From Azolla caroliniana (taxonomy: Eukaryota; Polypodiophyta): a stretch of 64,000 nt of DNA. A model generated the notes under the pieces. It saw only the letters and a list, made by a program, of their open reading frames with translations. It was not told where the DNA came from and searched no databases. Of this stretch, positions 47,401 to 56,320 are shown piece by piece; the stretch's first letter is position 1; every line of letters begins with the position of its first letter. A program made the translations under genes and the position numbers. The stretch lies in NCBI GenBank assembly GCA_043228905.1, contig JBHGNT010000018.1:15190001-15254000 (forward strand). The letters run 5' to 3'.

Positions 47401-47807
47401 CGTACGGAGCCCACGCCACTAGGTGGCGACCTTACCCCCTAGTTCTCGGCCGACATATGCAATCTTCGTACTATCTGGCGTGGGATAGAGCTCAAAATGA
47501 GACTCCCATCGGCCCAACCACGTGCAGATTGCTTCTTCTATTCTTTCCTTTTTGTCTCCCGTAAATGGCTTAACGACAAACGATGGTTACCCTGTCGCTC
47601 ATTAGGTCTATTAGTCTCACGTTGTAGACTAATGACACGTGCCTCGAGAGCACTTTGAGATTGCCAAAGTTCGGTCATCTGTTGAGTGGTGAAACTAAGG
47701 TATTGGGTTATTTGCGAAAAATACATCTCAATGGACATTTGTCCAGGAGGATTCCCTTGAGTTCCTTCCGCTTGAGCGGATGACATCGGGTCGTTATTTT
47801 GAGCCAT
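47401..47807 (-). pseudogene. Element D gag N-terminus
   Basis: ATG at 47807 opens a Gln/Asn/Ser-rich start (MAQNNDPMSSAQAEG) with a helical stretch QMTELWQSQSALEARVISLQ, as in plant chromovirus gag. A frame change near 47540 and a stop near 47420 separate it from the main frame at 47400. Confidence 0.82.
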
Positions 47808-49488
47808 TAAATGATTATTTCTGGAAAAGAAATAGGATAAGGTCAGAGAGATAGCCATAACATCATGTCGTGATGTAAACATATCATGGGCAAACATTAA
47901 TTGATATCATTATCTCACGTCAATACCCCTCTAGACGTATGAGATGAGGTTCAAGATCAGGTTACTATGGTAACACAAAGGTGTTTTAAAAACCATGGGG
48001 GTGACAAATAAATGTCTTTCCCTGATCTCTATATCGATTTTTTCATGGTGGCTCCCCGAGGCTCAACCATGTATGTTCGCGTCATGAATAGTTTATACAC
48101 GAAAAAAATGTTAACAATAAACTATGTTTTTGTGCCCACATATGTGGTTTCGGCTCTTTAAGTCCTATTACGAGGACCCCGAAGTGCACTTAGAACTCAA
48201 GTCTAAACATGTGTTATAGTCATATGTATCAACGATATTGTATGATCTTGGTCATATTTGAACTCGAGACCTCAAGAACAAATGCATTAAACATTTGAGC
48301 CAACCAAGTAAGTTGCTCTTCTTGAATGTTTAATGTTTCATGCGTAAAAGAGATATGTGAGGCATTTGCCTATATATGTTTTTTTAAAAGAAACATATAT
48401 GTCGAGAGTCCTTATTTCGCCCTCATTTACTACAACTATGTTGGTACGTTACCTAACCTCAAGTCTCGTAATTACGATGGCATACGCCAAAGGGCAACCT
48501 AATGGTCAAGCCAAATGAGCCCTCTTTTCGTAGTAGGCCCATGTGGCCCATCACATGGTCACGTCATTACGAATGCCTCTTGTAAGAATGATCTCATGGT
48601 GGCATCGTATCCATGTAATGAGGGAGGGATGTTGGATACATGTGTCATAAGAGCGACCTCACATGAAGTGGGTCAAACCCTACGTACTCAACATCATTAT
48701 GGCTATTGGCGTTTCTTTACGTAACGAAATATCTAAGTCACCAACGGGGATTTCAACAATAAAAAATTGTTGAAAAAAGGGATGGTGACAACGCGATTCT
48801 CACAAAAATGTGAGGACGGACACCAAGAACCTTTCCCCGAAAAGGAAAACATTCGATTTAAAATCACGTAATAACTTATATACACATATGTATATTATCA
48901 CATATATACGATCAACTACGTATACACGTGACCACATATGCCTATATTAAAGAAATCGTTATATTTAATAGCCAAAAATGACGTAATCGAGATACGTAAT
49001 CGAGGCATATACCTCTACGCACACGAGACATCCAAAAATAAGGGTTCAACATAATACGCAATTGAGGTATTGACCTCTTACGCATACGAGACCAAACGCA
49101 TATCATTTACAACAAAATCGAGGTGTTGACCTCATACGCAAACATAACATATGTTTGTGAACATAATACGTAATTGAGGTATTAACCTCGTATGCATACG
49201 ACACTCATCACATATTATTTATATGTCAAACAAGGTATTGACCTTGTGCACATATGTAAACGTTTTAGATAGCCAATTAAATACCACTACAACATCATTT
49301 AATTAATAAAAATAAACTACATATTAACCATACACATGATTAGATGGGAGAACAAAAAATAGACAAAAAATAACAAGAAAGATTACCGAAGTTCCTTGTT
49401 GATCCTTGTCTACATTAAGACCAACCGCACAACGATCGATCGCCATCCATCGAGAAGATAAGACCAACAAAAGAAACATTAGTACATA
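47808..49488 (-). other. Element D untranslated leader
   Basis: About 1.7 kb between primer site and gag start without coding content. It is long for a 7-kb chromovirus. It contains the palindromic repeats described separately. Confidence 0.75.
48970..49260. repeat. Repeats with GAGGTATTGACCTC-type palindromic cores
   Basis: Five diverged units of about 50-65 bp, each with an imperfect palindrome close to GAGGTATTGACCTC (near 49004, 49065, 49119, 49174 and 49234). Each is generally preceded by 'atacg.aat' and followed by 'tacgcatacgaga' or a variant. Confidence 0.7.
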
Positions 49489-49501
49489 GGCTCGGATACC
49501 A
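49489..49501 (-). other. Element D primer-binding site
   Basis: Minus-strand TGGTATCCGAGCC two bases inside the right LTR. It is one mismatch from the initiator Met tRNA type TGGTATCAGAGC, and so fixes the right LTR as the 5' one. Confidence 0.8.
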
Positions 49502-49503
49502 AA

Positions 49504-49960
49504 TATTAGAGACATGTACTAAAGTAAGCATTAGATAAGGATAGATCTAGGTAGATAGAAAGAACGGAGAGAGAGAAAGAAGGGTGCCGATCCACCTGAC
49601 CACCCTCGAGCGAAGGGATCGAGATGGACTCGAGCCTCGATCGGCGTCCCATACCACTGCCGTGGCGTCAAGTCGTACCTGGTGCTGGCGCGCTCGCTAC
49701 AAGAGTTGACCCACCACAAGACAGAGTCTCGACGTAGTCAACCAAGATGATGAAATGAGGGTAGCTAGGCCTCTATTTATAGTAATACCCAAGGCCCCCA
49801 GCCATGTTCACACTTGGCCTAATGGGTTGTCTCAATCCCGAGGATTTAAAAGTAATCCTCCCCTTCTTTACACTCTCGTTTAACCCTCACACTTATCCAC
49901 GTGTATAGAATACTATGGTAAACTCTCACCACGGGATATTATATGGTCATGCCCGTAACA
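49504..49960 (-). repeat. Element D 5' LTR
   Basis: 457 bp, same length as the left copy. My hand comparison finds about 21 substitutions and no indels, roughly 19 of them transitions. Confidence 0.93.
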
Positions 49961-50131
49961 TGTAGTCTCTTCCATGCCATGGCACAATCGCTACTCATGA
50001 GCATATGGTAGAGTTCCCAATATTGGGATGCCTCCCACGCTCGTCTCTTACGACGTGCTGTGTGCATTTCTTTGCGAGCTTGTATTGAGGTAATACTACC
50101 ATTGAGTTGTGTAAAGAATCAATGGTGATTC
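49961..50131 (-). pseudogene. LINE segment between endonuclease and RT
   Basis: Minus strand reads FFTQLNGSITSIQARKEMHT, then ARRKRRAWEASQYWELYHML and MAWKRL, which joins in frame to REPRSQTPIEDPETW at 35772 once D is removed. This is the usual linker of LINE ORF2. Confidence 0.82.
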
Positions 50132-50136
50132 ATGTG

Positions 50137-50477
50137 AAGCGGAAGAGATGTGAGTTATGTGTGTATGTGTGAGAGAAGAGAGGAGAGGAGAGAAACACAA
50201 GATAGATAAGAGACAATATGAAGTACTCAAAAAGAAGAAGGAGATGTATATTAACAAGTAGAATATGAGATACTAAATAGCGTTACAAGGAGTCACAACC
50301 GACTTAATATGGAGTAGGAGGAGGGTGCTTTATATAGAGTCACCCTCTCTCTTCATTTACTCACTACAACGTTCACTCTCTCACTAGAGCCTTGAGGAAT
50401 GTGAAGTCTTACAGTCATGGGGAATGTGGAATCATTAGTTATGTGTCATATAATATGAATCTATGACACATAGTTTA
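50137..50477. mobile_element. 341-bp insert in the LINE, type unknown
   Basis: Interrupts the LINE ORF between STH (50483) and ESPLILYTTQW (50131). ATGTG lies on both sides (50132-50136 and 50478-50482), and keeping one copy restores the frame. It has no coding frame. It contains CTTTATATAG near 50330 and an inverted pair ATGTGTCATA/TATGACACAT close to its right end. It could be a solo LTR or a small non-autonomous element; ends do not match TG..CA. Confidence 0.55.
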
Positions 50478-50482
50478 ATGTG

Positions 50483-51010
50483 TAGAGAGTGGTGGTGTGA
50501 CTCTTGACCTTTGAGTAATCATAGATTCTGAAAAGGTGTGTTCACACGTTGCTCTATGTTGAGCTTGATTCTCAACAAGTTGTGATACTGTAAGTTGTCT
50601 ATGTAAGTCCCTAAAATCCTCATCATACCATTTATTTTGTGGCATAGATTCTGATCTACCTTGATTTGAGTGTTTTGTATATGGGAAACTAATTGCTGCT
50701 GCGGAGTGAAGGATGTGTGTGAGTTTCATACTAAGCCTTTCTAAAGGTAGGGAGGGATCAAGGGAGGAGAGATGGGCCTGAACATGTTGAGAGTATATGT
50801 CAGAGAGCTCATGTGGGAAATTTATTGTGGTGTGATGACGTGGTTGACTAGAGTTGGTGACCTTAGAGATATCACATTTTAGCTCGAAGTATAAGAAACT
50901 ATGGTCTGCGCCAATAGGGCATGGGGCCACCCAGAAGGAGTTAATCATGCGGGTAGCTTTAGGGCATCCTATTAGATAATCAATTGTGCTTTCCCCTCCT
51001 CCATGTGGGA
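50483..51010 (-). pseudogene. LINE endonuclease C-terminal part
   Basis: Minus strand: PHGGGESTIDYLIGCPKATR, INSFWVAPCPIGADHSFLYF (the G-A-D-H-S motif ends the endonuclease/exonuclease/phosphatase fold), then a variable linker to RVTPPLSTH. The start of the domain is missing, so the LINE is 5'-truncated at about 51010-51030. Confidence 0.85.
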
Positions 51011-51032
51011 AAGATGTGAGCTATGGGAAACA

Positions 51033-51215
51033 TGAGAGAGAGAGAGAGGCCAAAGACATGTTAGATTATAGAGGCACTAGGCAATAATATAAAGGATTGT
51101 CATCAACTATATTATTTGATTAATGATGTGATCCAATTGAAATAAGGATGCAATCACTATTGTATCACTATTATTATATTTAGTGTGTTTTTACACATGA
51201 GCATTGAGAGATAGA
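51033..51215. repeat. Third copy of the GA-anchored repeat
   Basis: Matches 32779-33133: GA run, GCCAAAGACATGTTAGATTA, CTATATTATTTGATTAA, then ACACATGAGCATTGAGAG. The LINE therefore probably landed inside a short tandem array, leaving copies on both sides. Confidence 0.82.
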
Positions 51216-51516
51216 TAGATAGATTATATTATTGTATTTGGGGGTCAAAAAGATTACATTTCACGTTATACATGTGAAAGTAGCTAGTTTCGATGTTCAA
51301 GAACTTTACCAATGAATGTTGCACTCAAGAGTGTATATTGTGGTGTGAGAGAAATTCGTGCAAGGATTGGGCTTGATCGAAGATGTGTGGAAATCATGGT
51401 TGAATATGATCAAAGGCAAAGCATTGTATCAAAGTGTGATACTTAGACTCTTGAACTTGTTTTGGACAAAGTATGCATAGTTGACCACTCTCATCACTTG
51501 TGCCCGAACGCCCGGT
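51216..51516. other. Non-coding, nothing recognised
   Basis: A 300-bp AT-rich spacer between the repeat copy and the presumed 5' end of element J. No motif recognised. Confidence 0.4.
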
Positions 51517-52882
51517 TGTCGTGAAGAAATTGCTTCACGATATAAAAATGAACTCAAATACTATAAAAAGTAACATTTGAGAGACTTGAACCTATAACCT
51601 TATATATCAAGTATGATGTACATACCATTAAGATAAATTATTTTTTATACTAATGTTTTTATCATTATACTTATGTAATCTATTATTTCATACATGGGAG
51701 CTCGGATGAGTAGGATGGCTATCATGCATAAAATGTAACGCATGTGCGCCAAATGGCGATCATGCATCACATGCATGCTATGCACCCTCACATCATTATA
51801 TGCATGAGAACACCTATAAAGAGAGGGGAGGGAGGAATGAATAGATCAAGGAATGAAGGACAATCAATGAGTCCAGGGATAAGTTTTAGATAATTTTAAT
51901 CAAGAAAAATAAGTTAGTTTATTTGGGAAGTATCTTGTCTCTCGAAATTGAAGTCAAGGGAGTTTGGAAGAGAAAAGTTTCATCTCTGCGATCGAGCATT
52001 GTAAAGTTAATAAAATCTTGTATTTTTAATATAAAGCATCATGTCTTTATCGTATACTCTTGCTTCTTAAATCATACATAGTCTCTATCTCTTATCCATG
52101 CTCATCTCTCTCTCACACATTACTTTTAACTCTTATTCTTCCTATCCTTAATATCTCTGTGAATTGCCACAAAAGCCTTGTAAATCTTTTGCTCAAACTC
52201 CCCTTAACCTTAGTCCCGGTGACATCGCCACACGTGTTGGCCGGTGGAACAAGGTGTGAAAAGAGATAGGGAGCCGCAAGCACAAAAACCAAATAAAGGG
52301 AGTCGAGCATTAATGAGGAATGATTGTAACGTGCCATGCTTCCTAGAAATAGGAAGCATAGAGGCCTATATAAATAGTGAGTGATCGAAGGAGTGGGGGG
52401 GTGCTACTAGAATATTATTTTAGGCAAGAAGTGTACAGAGAGGGAGAGTGAGTTCTATACCAACAATCGATCGATACTTGTATCAGTGTGTATTCATAAT
52501 AAATTATTCTTCTTGTGGGGCAACCTTGTGTGTCTAAAGTGTGATCCAAGTATATTCTATGTGGGTAATCACGAGCATGTAATCGGTTGTAGCCAATTTA
52601 ACATGATATATGTTATTGTGAAGTTGTAAAGGCTGTCTGCATCCCCGAGGGTCGAACGGGTCAAACGAACTCAGGTATGCATAGAGAGAGTTATCTAGGA
52701 GCCCCTTGGGATAGAGTCATCTCACTAACTCACACATTCAATCGAGTACATGGTCGATGGGACGACTCAAAGCCCCTTCCTCCATCCTACCACAATTTCC
52801 TTGATCCACTTACCAGAAGTAGTAACCAAGAGTACGTTCCTCCAGAGGGGAGGTAATAGCACGAACCACAACTACCCCGACA
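51517..52882 (+). repeat. Presumed 5' LTR of element J
   Basis: Begins TGTCGTGAAGAAA, as E's LTR does in the sense direction. It contains GGAACAAGGTGTG (E: GGAACAAGGCGTG) and ends CTACCCCGACA (E: AACCCCGACA), followed by the same style of primer site. At 1,366 bp it is nearly twice E's LTR, so it may hold an insertion; CCCGGT occurs at both 51511 and 52215. Two TATA-like sites are near 51813 and 52373. Confidence 0.6.
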
Positions 52883-53054
52883 TATTTGGCGAACCTGACA
52901 TGAAAGTGACAACAAGGAAAAATGGAGGAGCAAATGAGGCTTATGTGTACAATGACGGAAAGAATGATGTGGGAGTAAGGGATGATGGCAAACATTGACA
53001 AAGACGTCAACAATATTCTTGCACGAGTAGGAATATTTGAAAGTATGAATGTAA
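52883..53054 (+). pseudogene. Element J primer site and gag N-terminus
   Basis: The LTR end is followed by TATT and TGGCGAACCTGACATGAAAG, which aligns with E's TGGTGAACCCGACGTGAAAG. From the ATG at 52922 the frame reads MEEQMRLMCTMTERMMWE, a stop, then NIDKDVNNILARVGIFESMN. The last residues align with E's gag just before FTGKDATKYLASY. It is cut at GTAA (53051-53054) by transposon K. Confidence 0.75.
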
Positions 53055-53091
53055 AACACGTTCACTTTCAGAAGTGGAAGGATCGTGCATT
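53055..53091 (+). repeat. Left terminal inverted repeat of K
   Basis: Pairs with 58159-58195 in inverted orientation; about 30 of the first 35 positions match by hand. The preceding GTAA is the target copy. Confidence 0.85.
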
Positions 53092-53919
53092 CCACTTTTA
53101 GATTCCCTTTGTAGTCACACAATTTTGGCCTATTGTGAAATCGGACGTGCACTAGTATCACATGATCAACCAAAGATGGTGAATTTATTGATTTATTAAT
53201 CCGATGCATCTCTATACCTAGAGAACATGTTATTTATTGGAGAAAATATAAATGTATGAGATTTACTTTTGCAATGTTTACAAATTTAGGGTTGGGGTTT
53301 ACCACACATTCATATGATACAAATTAATTATTTGAGGAAAGCATTAACAAACAAGGATTCCATTTTCGTTAGATGTAAAGTGCCGAGGTTTACAATGGTT
53401 AAACTTTCCAAGAGAGGTGTATATGCTATTTGAGAAATTGATATTTACATATTATTGAATACAATACATCGCAATTAATCCTTAGTAAAGATCATTAGGA
53501 TATAATACCAAATGTATATGTTCATGACAACACATGAAAGTTAGATGTAGAAAGCGTACTCGTAACTATTAGTTTACATGACATTAGACATAAAAGAATA
53601 TACCCAAAACATATATGACAATTATTTAGGCTTAGGCAGTGCTAAATTTTTGGGTGCCAAAATAGAGACAACACTCCAGTAGTAACGTTGAAGCATGTAT
53701 TAAAATTTTCATTTGATTGTCTACACATAAACACTAAATCAAGAAGTTAAACACGTATATACAAATGGAGTACTAATAATATATACAGAACACACATTGA
53801 TAGCCCTCCATACATCCAGTCTAGACAACCGTCAACCATAGAAACATGATTGTTGTTGTATAATCCCCTCCAATAAAGCAAATACTCCCCAATATCTACA
53901 AATGCCTCCTTCAGTCCCA

Positions 53920-54786
53920 CTATAAGTTTTGGATGTGCAGCTTATGTGGTTCTCTGATCTCCAAAGGACGATGTCTTGTATTCTCATCCAGAGGGGGGTG
54001 ATGAATATGGGTTATCAGAAGGTTAAAAACTTGCCCCTTCTGCACAAGCTTTCTATGGATGATGTCCTTTCTTATTTTATTTTGTTTCGATGACAACACA
54101 CTAGACGCAAGCTCTACTCTCGGTGTAGATCGAGCCTCATCATCTTCTGTTGAACTCGATGATTCAGAATTTGTCATTCTTGTCACCTTCTTTTTTTGAG
54201 GCTTGGATTGCACAACCAATTTCTTTATTGGTGCTTTAATAGGCAATAAAGAGGCTGCCTTCAAATTAACATGGCCTTGAATGTATGGCCTCAGTGTTGT
54301 TATCAGGTTGGTACTTGTCTCAATAGCATTCCGGAAGGATTCTGGCCCGCATGAATCCTTCAACAAGTAGTCTTCGGAGACGATCATCTTACAGACTCCT
54401 TTTGTACAATTGACTAACACAATCAAATTAGTTGAGTCCGCATCTTCATAGTCAAGCCGCAAAATTTTGCCATACCTAAATGGCCGATCTTGGGCAAGCA
54501 TCCCACGTCTAGCCAGTTTGGAAACTAAGAGTACTACCTTCTTTTTCGAGTCGACATATTGCAATGCCCACTCGTGTCCAGTTAAGTCTTTGTCTAGCTG
54601 GTCTTCACCTCCTATAGCCATGACAGATGTCTTCTGACTAACTTCGTCAGATGGCTGCCTCACGACTTCATCCTCAAACACGAGTTTCTTTCCCTTTTGC
54701 GGATACGTGACAACATGGATCTTTGTTGTCTCTAGAGCAGAGCTTTGATACTTAATCCGAATTCTTTTGAGTGGCCTCTCCTCCAT
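53920..54786 (-). CDS. Uncharacterised 288-aa protein inside K
   Basis: A clean 288-codon frame with ATG at 54786, the longest intact frame within K. It is not recognised. The middle (about 65-190) looks like a folded domain (GHEWALQYVDSKKKVVLLVS, FRYGKILRLDYEDADS). The C-terminal third is basic and Ser-rich, with KSQPQKKK-like and SESSSSTEDDE stretches that could be a nuclear-localisation and acidic region. It is divergent from the DUF7869 gene in orientation. It may be an accessory protein of the transposon or a captured host fragment. A short flanking frame overlaps its start and is ignored. Confidence 0.55.
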   Translation of the reverse strand: MEERPLKRIRIKYQSSALETTKIHVVTYPQKGKKLVFEDEVVRQPSDEVSQKTSVMAIGGEDQLDKDLTGHEWALQYVDSKKKVVLLVSKLARRGMLAQDRPFRYGKILRLDYEDADSTNLIVLVNCTKGVCKMIVSEDYLLKDSCGPESFRNAIETSTNLITTLRPYIQGHVNLKAASLLPIKAPIKKLVVQSKPQKKKVTRMTNSESSSSTEDDEARSTPRVELASSVLSSKQNKIRKDIIHRKLVQKGQVFNLLITHIHHPPLDENTRHRPLEIREPHKLHIQNL

Positions 54787-55076
54787 AGGATCAGTCGACC
54801 TACATGAAATAATAGAACACTGAACCTAAACCTACATTCTCTCAAATGATAATTTATTGTAAGATGGTAAGGTTTGGAAAATGAGAATTCAAAAAATTGT
54901 TTGGCCTCATTAAGCTCTTGCCTAACAACTTGTGTAAGGGACCTACTTAAAGGGTGTAGTAATAAGGTCAAAAACCTAGTTAGAGGCACTGGAAAGGGAG
55001 TTCAGATAACGGAATAGTGAAACCTAAACCTATATCCTCCTAACTTGCAATGGTAGTAAGGTAGTAAGGTGGTATG

Positions 55077-55220
55077 GTAATGTTTTGGCCTCACTTCAGT
55101 CTTACAATATGCACATTCCTAGTAAATGAAGGTGGTATGGTGTGCCAAATTAGCAATCTAGTAATGTTTTGGCCTCATTTCAGTGTTACAATAAGCACAT
55201 TCCTAGTAAGTGGTGTAAAG
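55077..55220. repeat. Two-copy repeat, period about 87 bp
   Basis: GTAATGTTTTGGCCTCA plus CTTCAG-like and GCACATTCCTAGTAA occur near 55077-55132 and again near 55164-55219. It lies between the two genes of K. Confidence 0.7.
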
Positions 55221-55513
55221 GACTTGTAGGATGGGGGAAACAGGGTTAGAAACCTAGGAACTTGATTATAGGGCAAGATAAATGTATATCTAATGTCTCT
55301 AAGTTCTCTAAACCCTCAAATTACTAGAATTTTGACATCCCCATCAGTGTCCAGATCTCAGATTGCAGGCCAAATTCTACTGTATTTTGACCTTAATTCA
55401 GAATTTCTAAACATGTTTGTACTTCTTATTTTTAGCCTAATCTTTGTTTTCGTGTTTCTGATGATGTAATGTACATTAATAGTGTGGTCTAACTGCCCTA
55501 GTGGCTCTGTGAC

Positions 55514-55544
55514 CCTCAACTCGATACGCCGTATCGAGTTGAGG
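55514..55544. repeat. Perfect palindrome, 15-bp arms with a 1-base spacer
   Basis: Arms CCTCAACTCGATACG and CGTATCGAGTTGAGG around a single C. A third copy of ACTCGATACG follows at 55549. It lies about 100 bp upstream of the readable start of the DUF7869-type frame. It could be a protein-binding site or an insertion scar. Confidence 0.85.
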
Positions 55545-55832
55545 TCTGAACTCGATACGACATACAGAGACAACAACAGAGAAGGAGCTAAATAAGAAAT
55601 TGTTACAAGATCACTGAGACGCCCAAGCATTAGAGCGAAAAAGAACTATGCACCATAGGGAAAAGTCGATAAACAATCTAACAAACTACATTTATTTAAT
55701 GATAGATGGAATAGACCAAAAGAAGACGTGTCTACCTCATCTTAAACGTCTTCCTAAAGATGTCAACGATGATTGTCTTTTGCAGATGCACTTGGTGGGT
55801 TGTTTAGCGTATAATGGAGATGTGAAAGTTAG

Positions 55833-55923
55833 TGTGCGGAAGCATTAGACAAACCAGCTCAACCGGATAGCAACAGAAAATGAGAAAAGTTTTAATGGAG
55901 AACTTAACACAGAGAATATGCGT

Positions 55924-55969
<46 letters not shown>

Positions 55970-56320
55970 AGAACATAAACTTCATTCAAAATAATGACAA
56001 TACTCTATCTGTACATAGAATGTGTTCAGAGAGCACTTTTATACAAGTCCATAAAGGACTGACAGAAGTATTGACAGGTACTTGAATATTCCTACATGCG
56101 ACTGACACTAACTACAAGACCATGATTACCTAGTAGTCTAGGCTACTACTAGGCTTCCGGTTCGCACTTGAATCCGGCTCTCTGATCCGTCTCCCCGATA
56201 CCATCCGGATACTGATCCGGGTCTTGTTTCCAGATACCGATCCGGCTCATCCTTCTGGATACTGATCCGGCTCTGGCTTATTGAGCCGATCCGGATCTGG
56301 TTGAGCTTGCTCGCTCAACA
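55833..56320 (-). mobile_element. Solo copia LTR (F family) inside the DUF7869-type gene
   Basis: 488 bp, TGTGCGGAAGC to GCTCGCTCAACA on the plus strand. In reverse it matches the LTR of element F (about 61890-62188), including TGGACTTGTATAAAAGTG with its TATA box (56036-56046). The flanks GTTAG and GGAAG are a degraded target copy; keeping the left one restores DVKVSVKPHVF. The U3 end is built of degenerate GATCCGGCTC / ATACTGATCCGG repeats (56165-56300). A long (GA)n is at 55927-55967. Confidence 0.88.
55927..55967. repeat. (GA)n microsatellite
   Basis: About 20 GA dinucleotides within the solo LTR. The F LTR has only a short CTATCTCTATCTCTC at the same place, so the run expanded here. Confidence 0.9.

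Larger units (their letters stand above)
35773..49960 (-). mobile_element. Ty3/gypsy chromovirus D (nested in LINE, split by E)
   Basis: LTRs of equal length (457 bp) at 35773-36229 and 49504-49960. A purine tract (AAAGAGGGGGGTGTA on the minus strand) abuts the left LTR. A TGGTATCCGAGCC primer site lies next to the right one. Flanks are CGTAG (35768-35772) and TGTAG (49961-49965). Domain order gag, protease, RT, RNase H, integrase, chromodomain identifies a chromovirus. Without E it is about 7.0 kb. I counted about 21 differences between the LTRs (about 4.6%). Confidence 0.94.
33135..51030 (-). mobile_element. LINE retrotransposon (5'-truncated, split by D/E and a 341-bp insert)
   Basis: Non-LTR element on the minus strand: the end of an endonuclease domain (about 50483-51010), a linker (49961-50131), then RT and a C-terminal zinc-finger region (33470-35772). 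D (35773-49960) interrupts it; removing D and one (C/T)GTAG target copy restores the frame across MAWKRL and REPRSQ. The 5' end stops inside the endonuclease, as expected for a truncated LINE. Without inserts it is about 3.35 kb. The 3' tail on the minus strand is TCTTTCTTTCTTTCTCAC. Confidence 0.88.

Noticed and set aside
51512-52220. A separate solo LTR at 51517-52215 flanked by CCGGT
   Set aside because: CCGGT occurs on both sides, but the right end would not be CA, and the start TGTCGTGAAGAA fits J's own LTR better. Left as a possible insertion inside that LTR.
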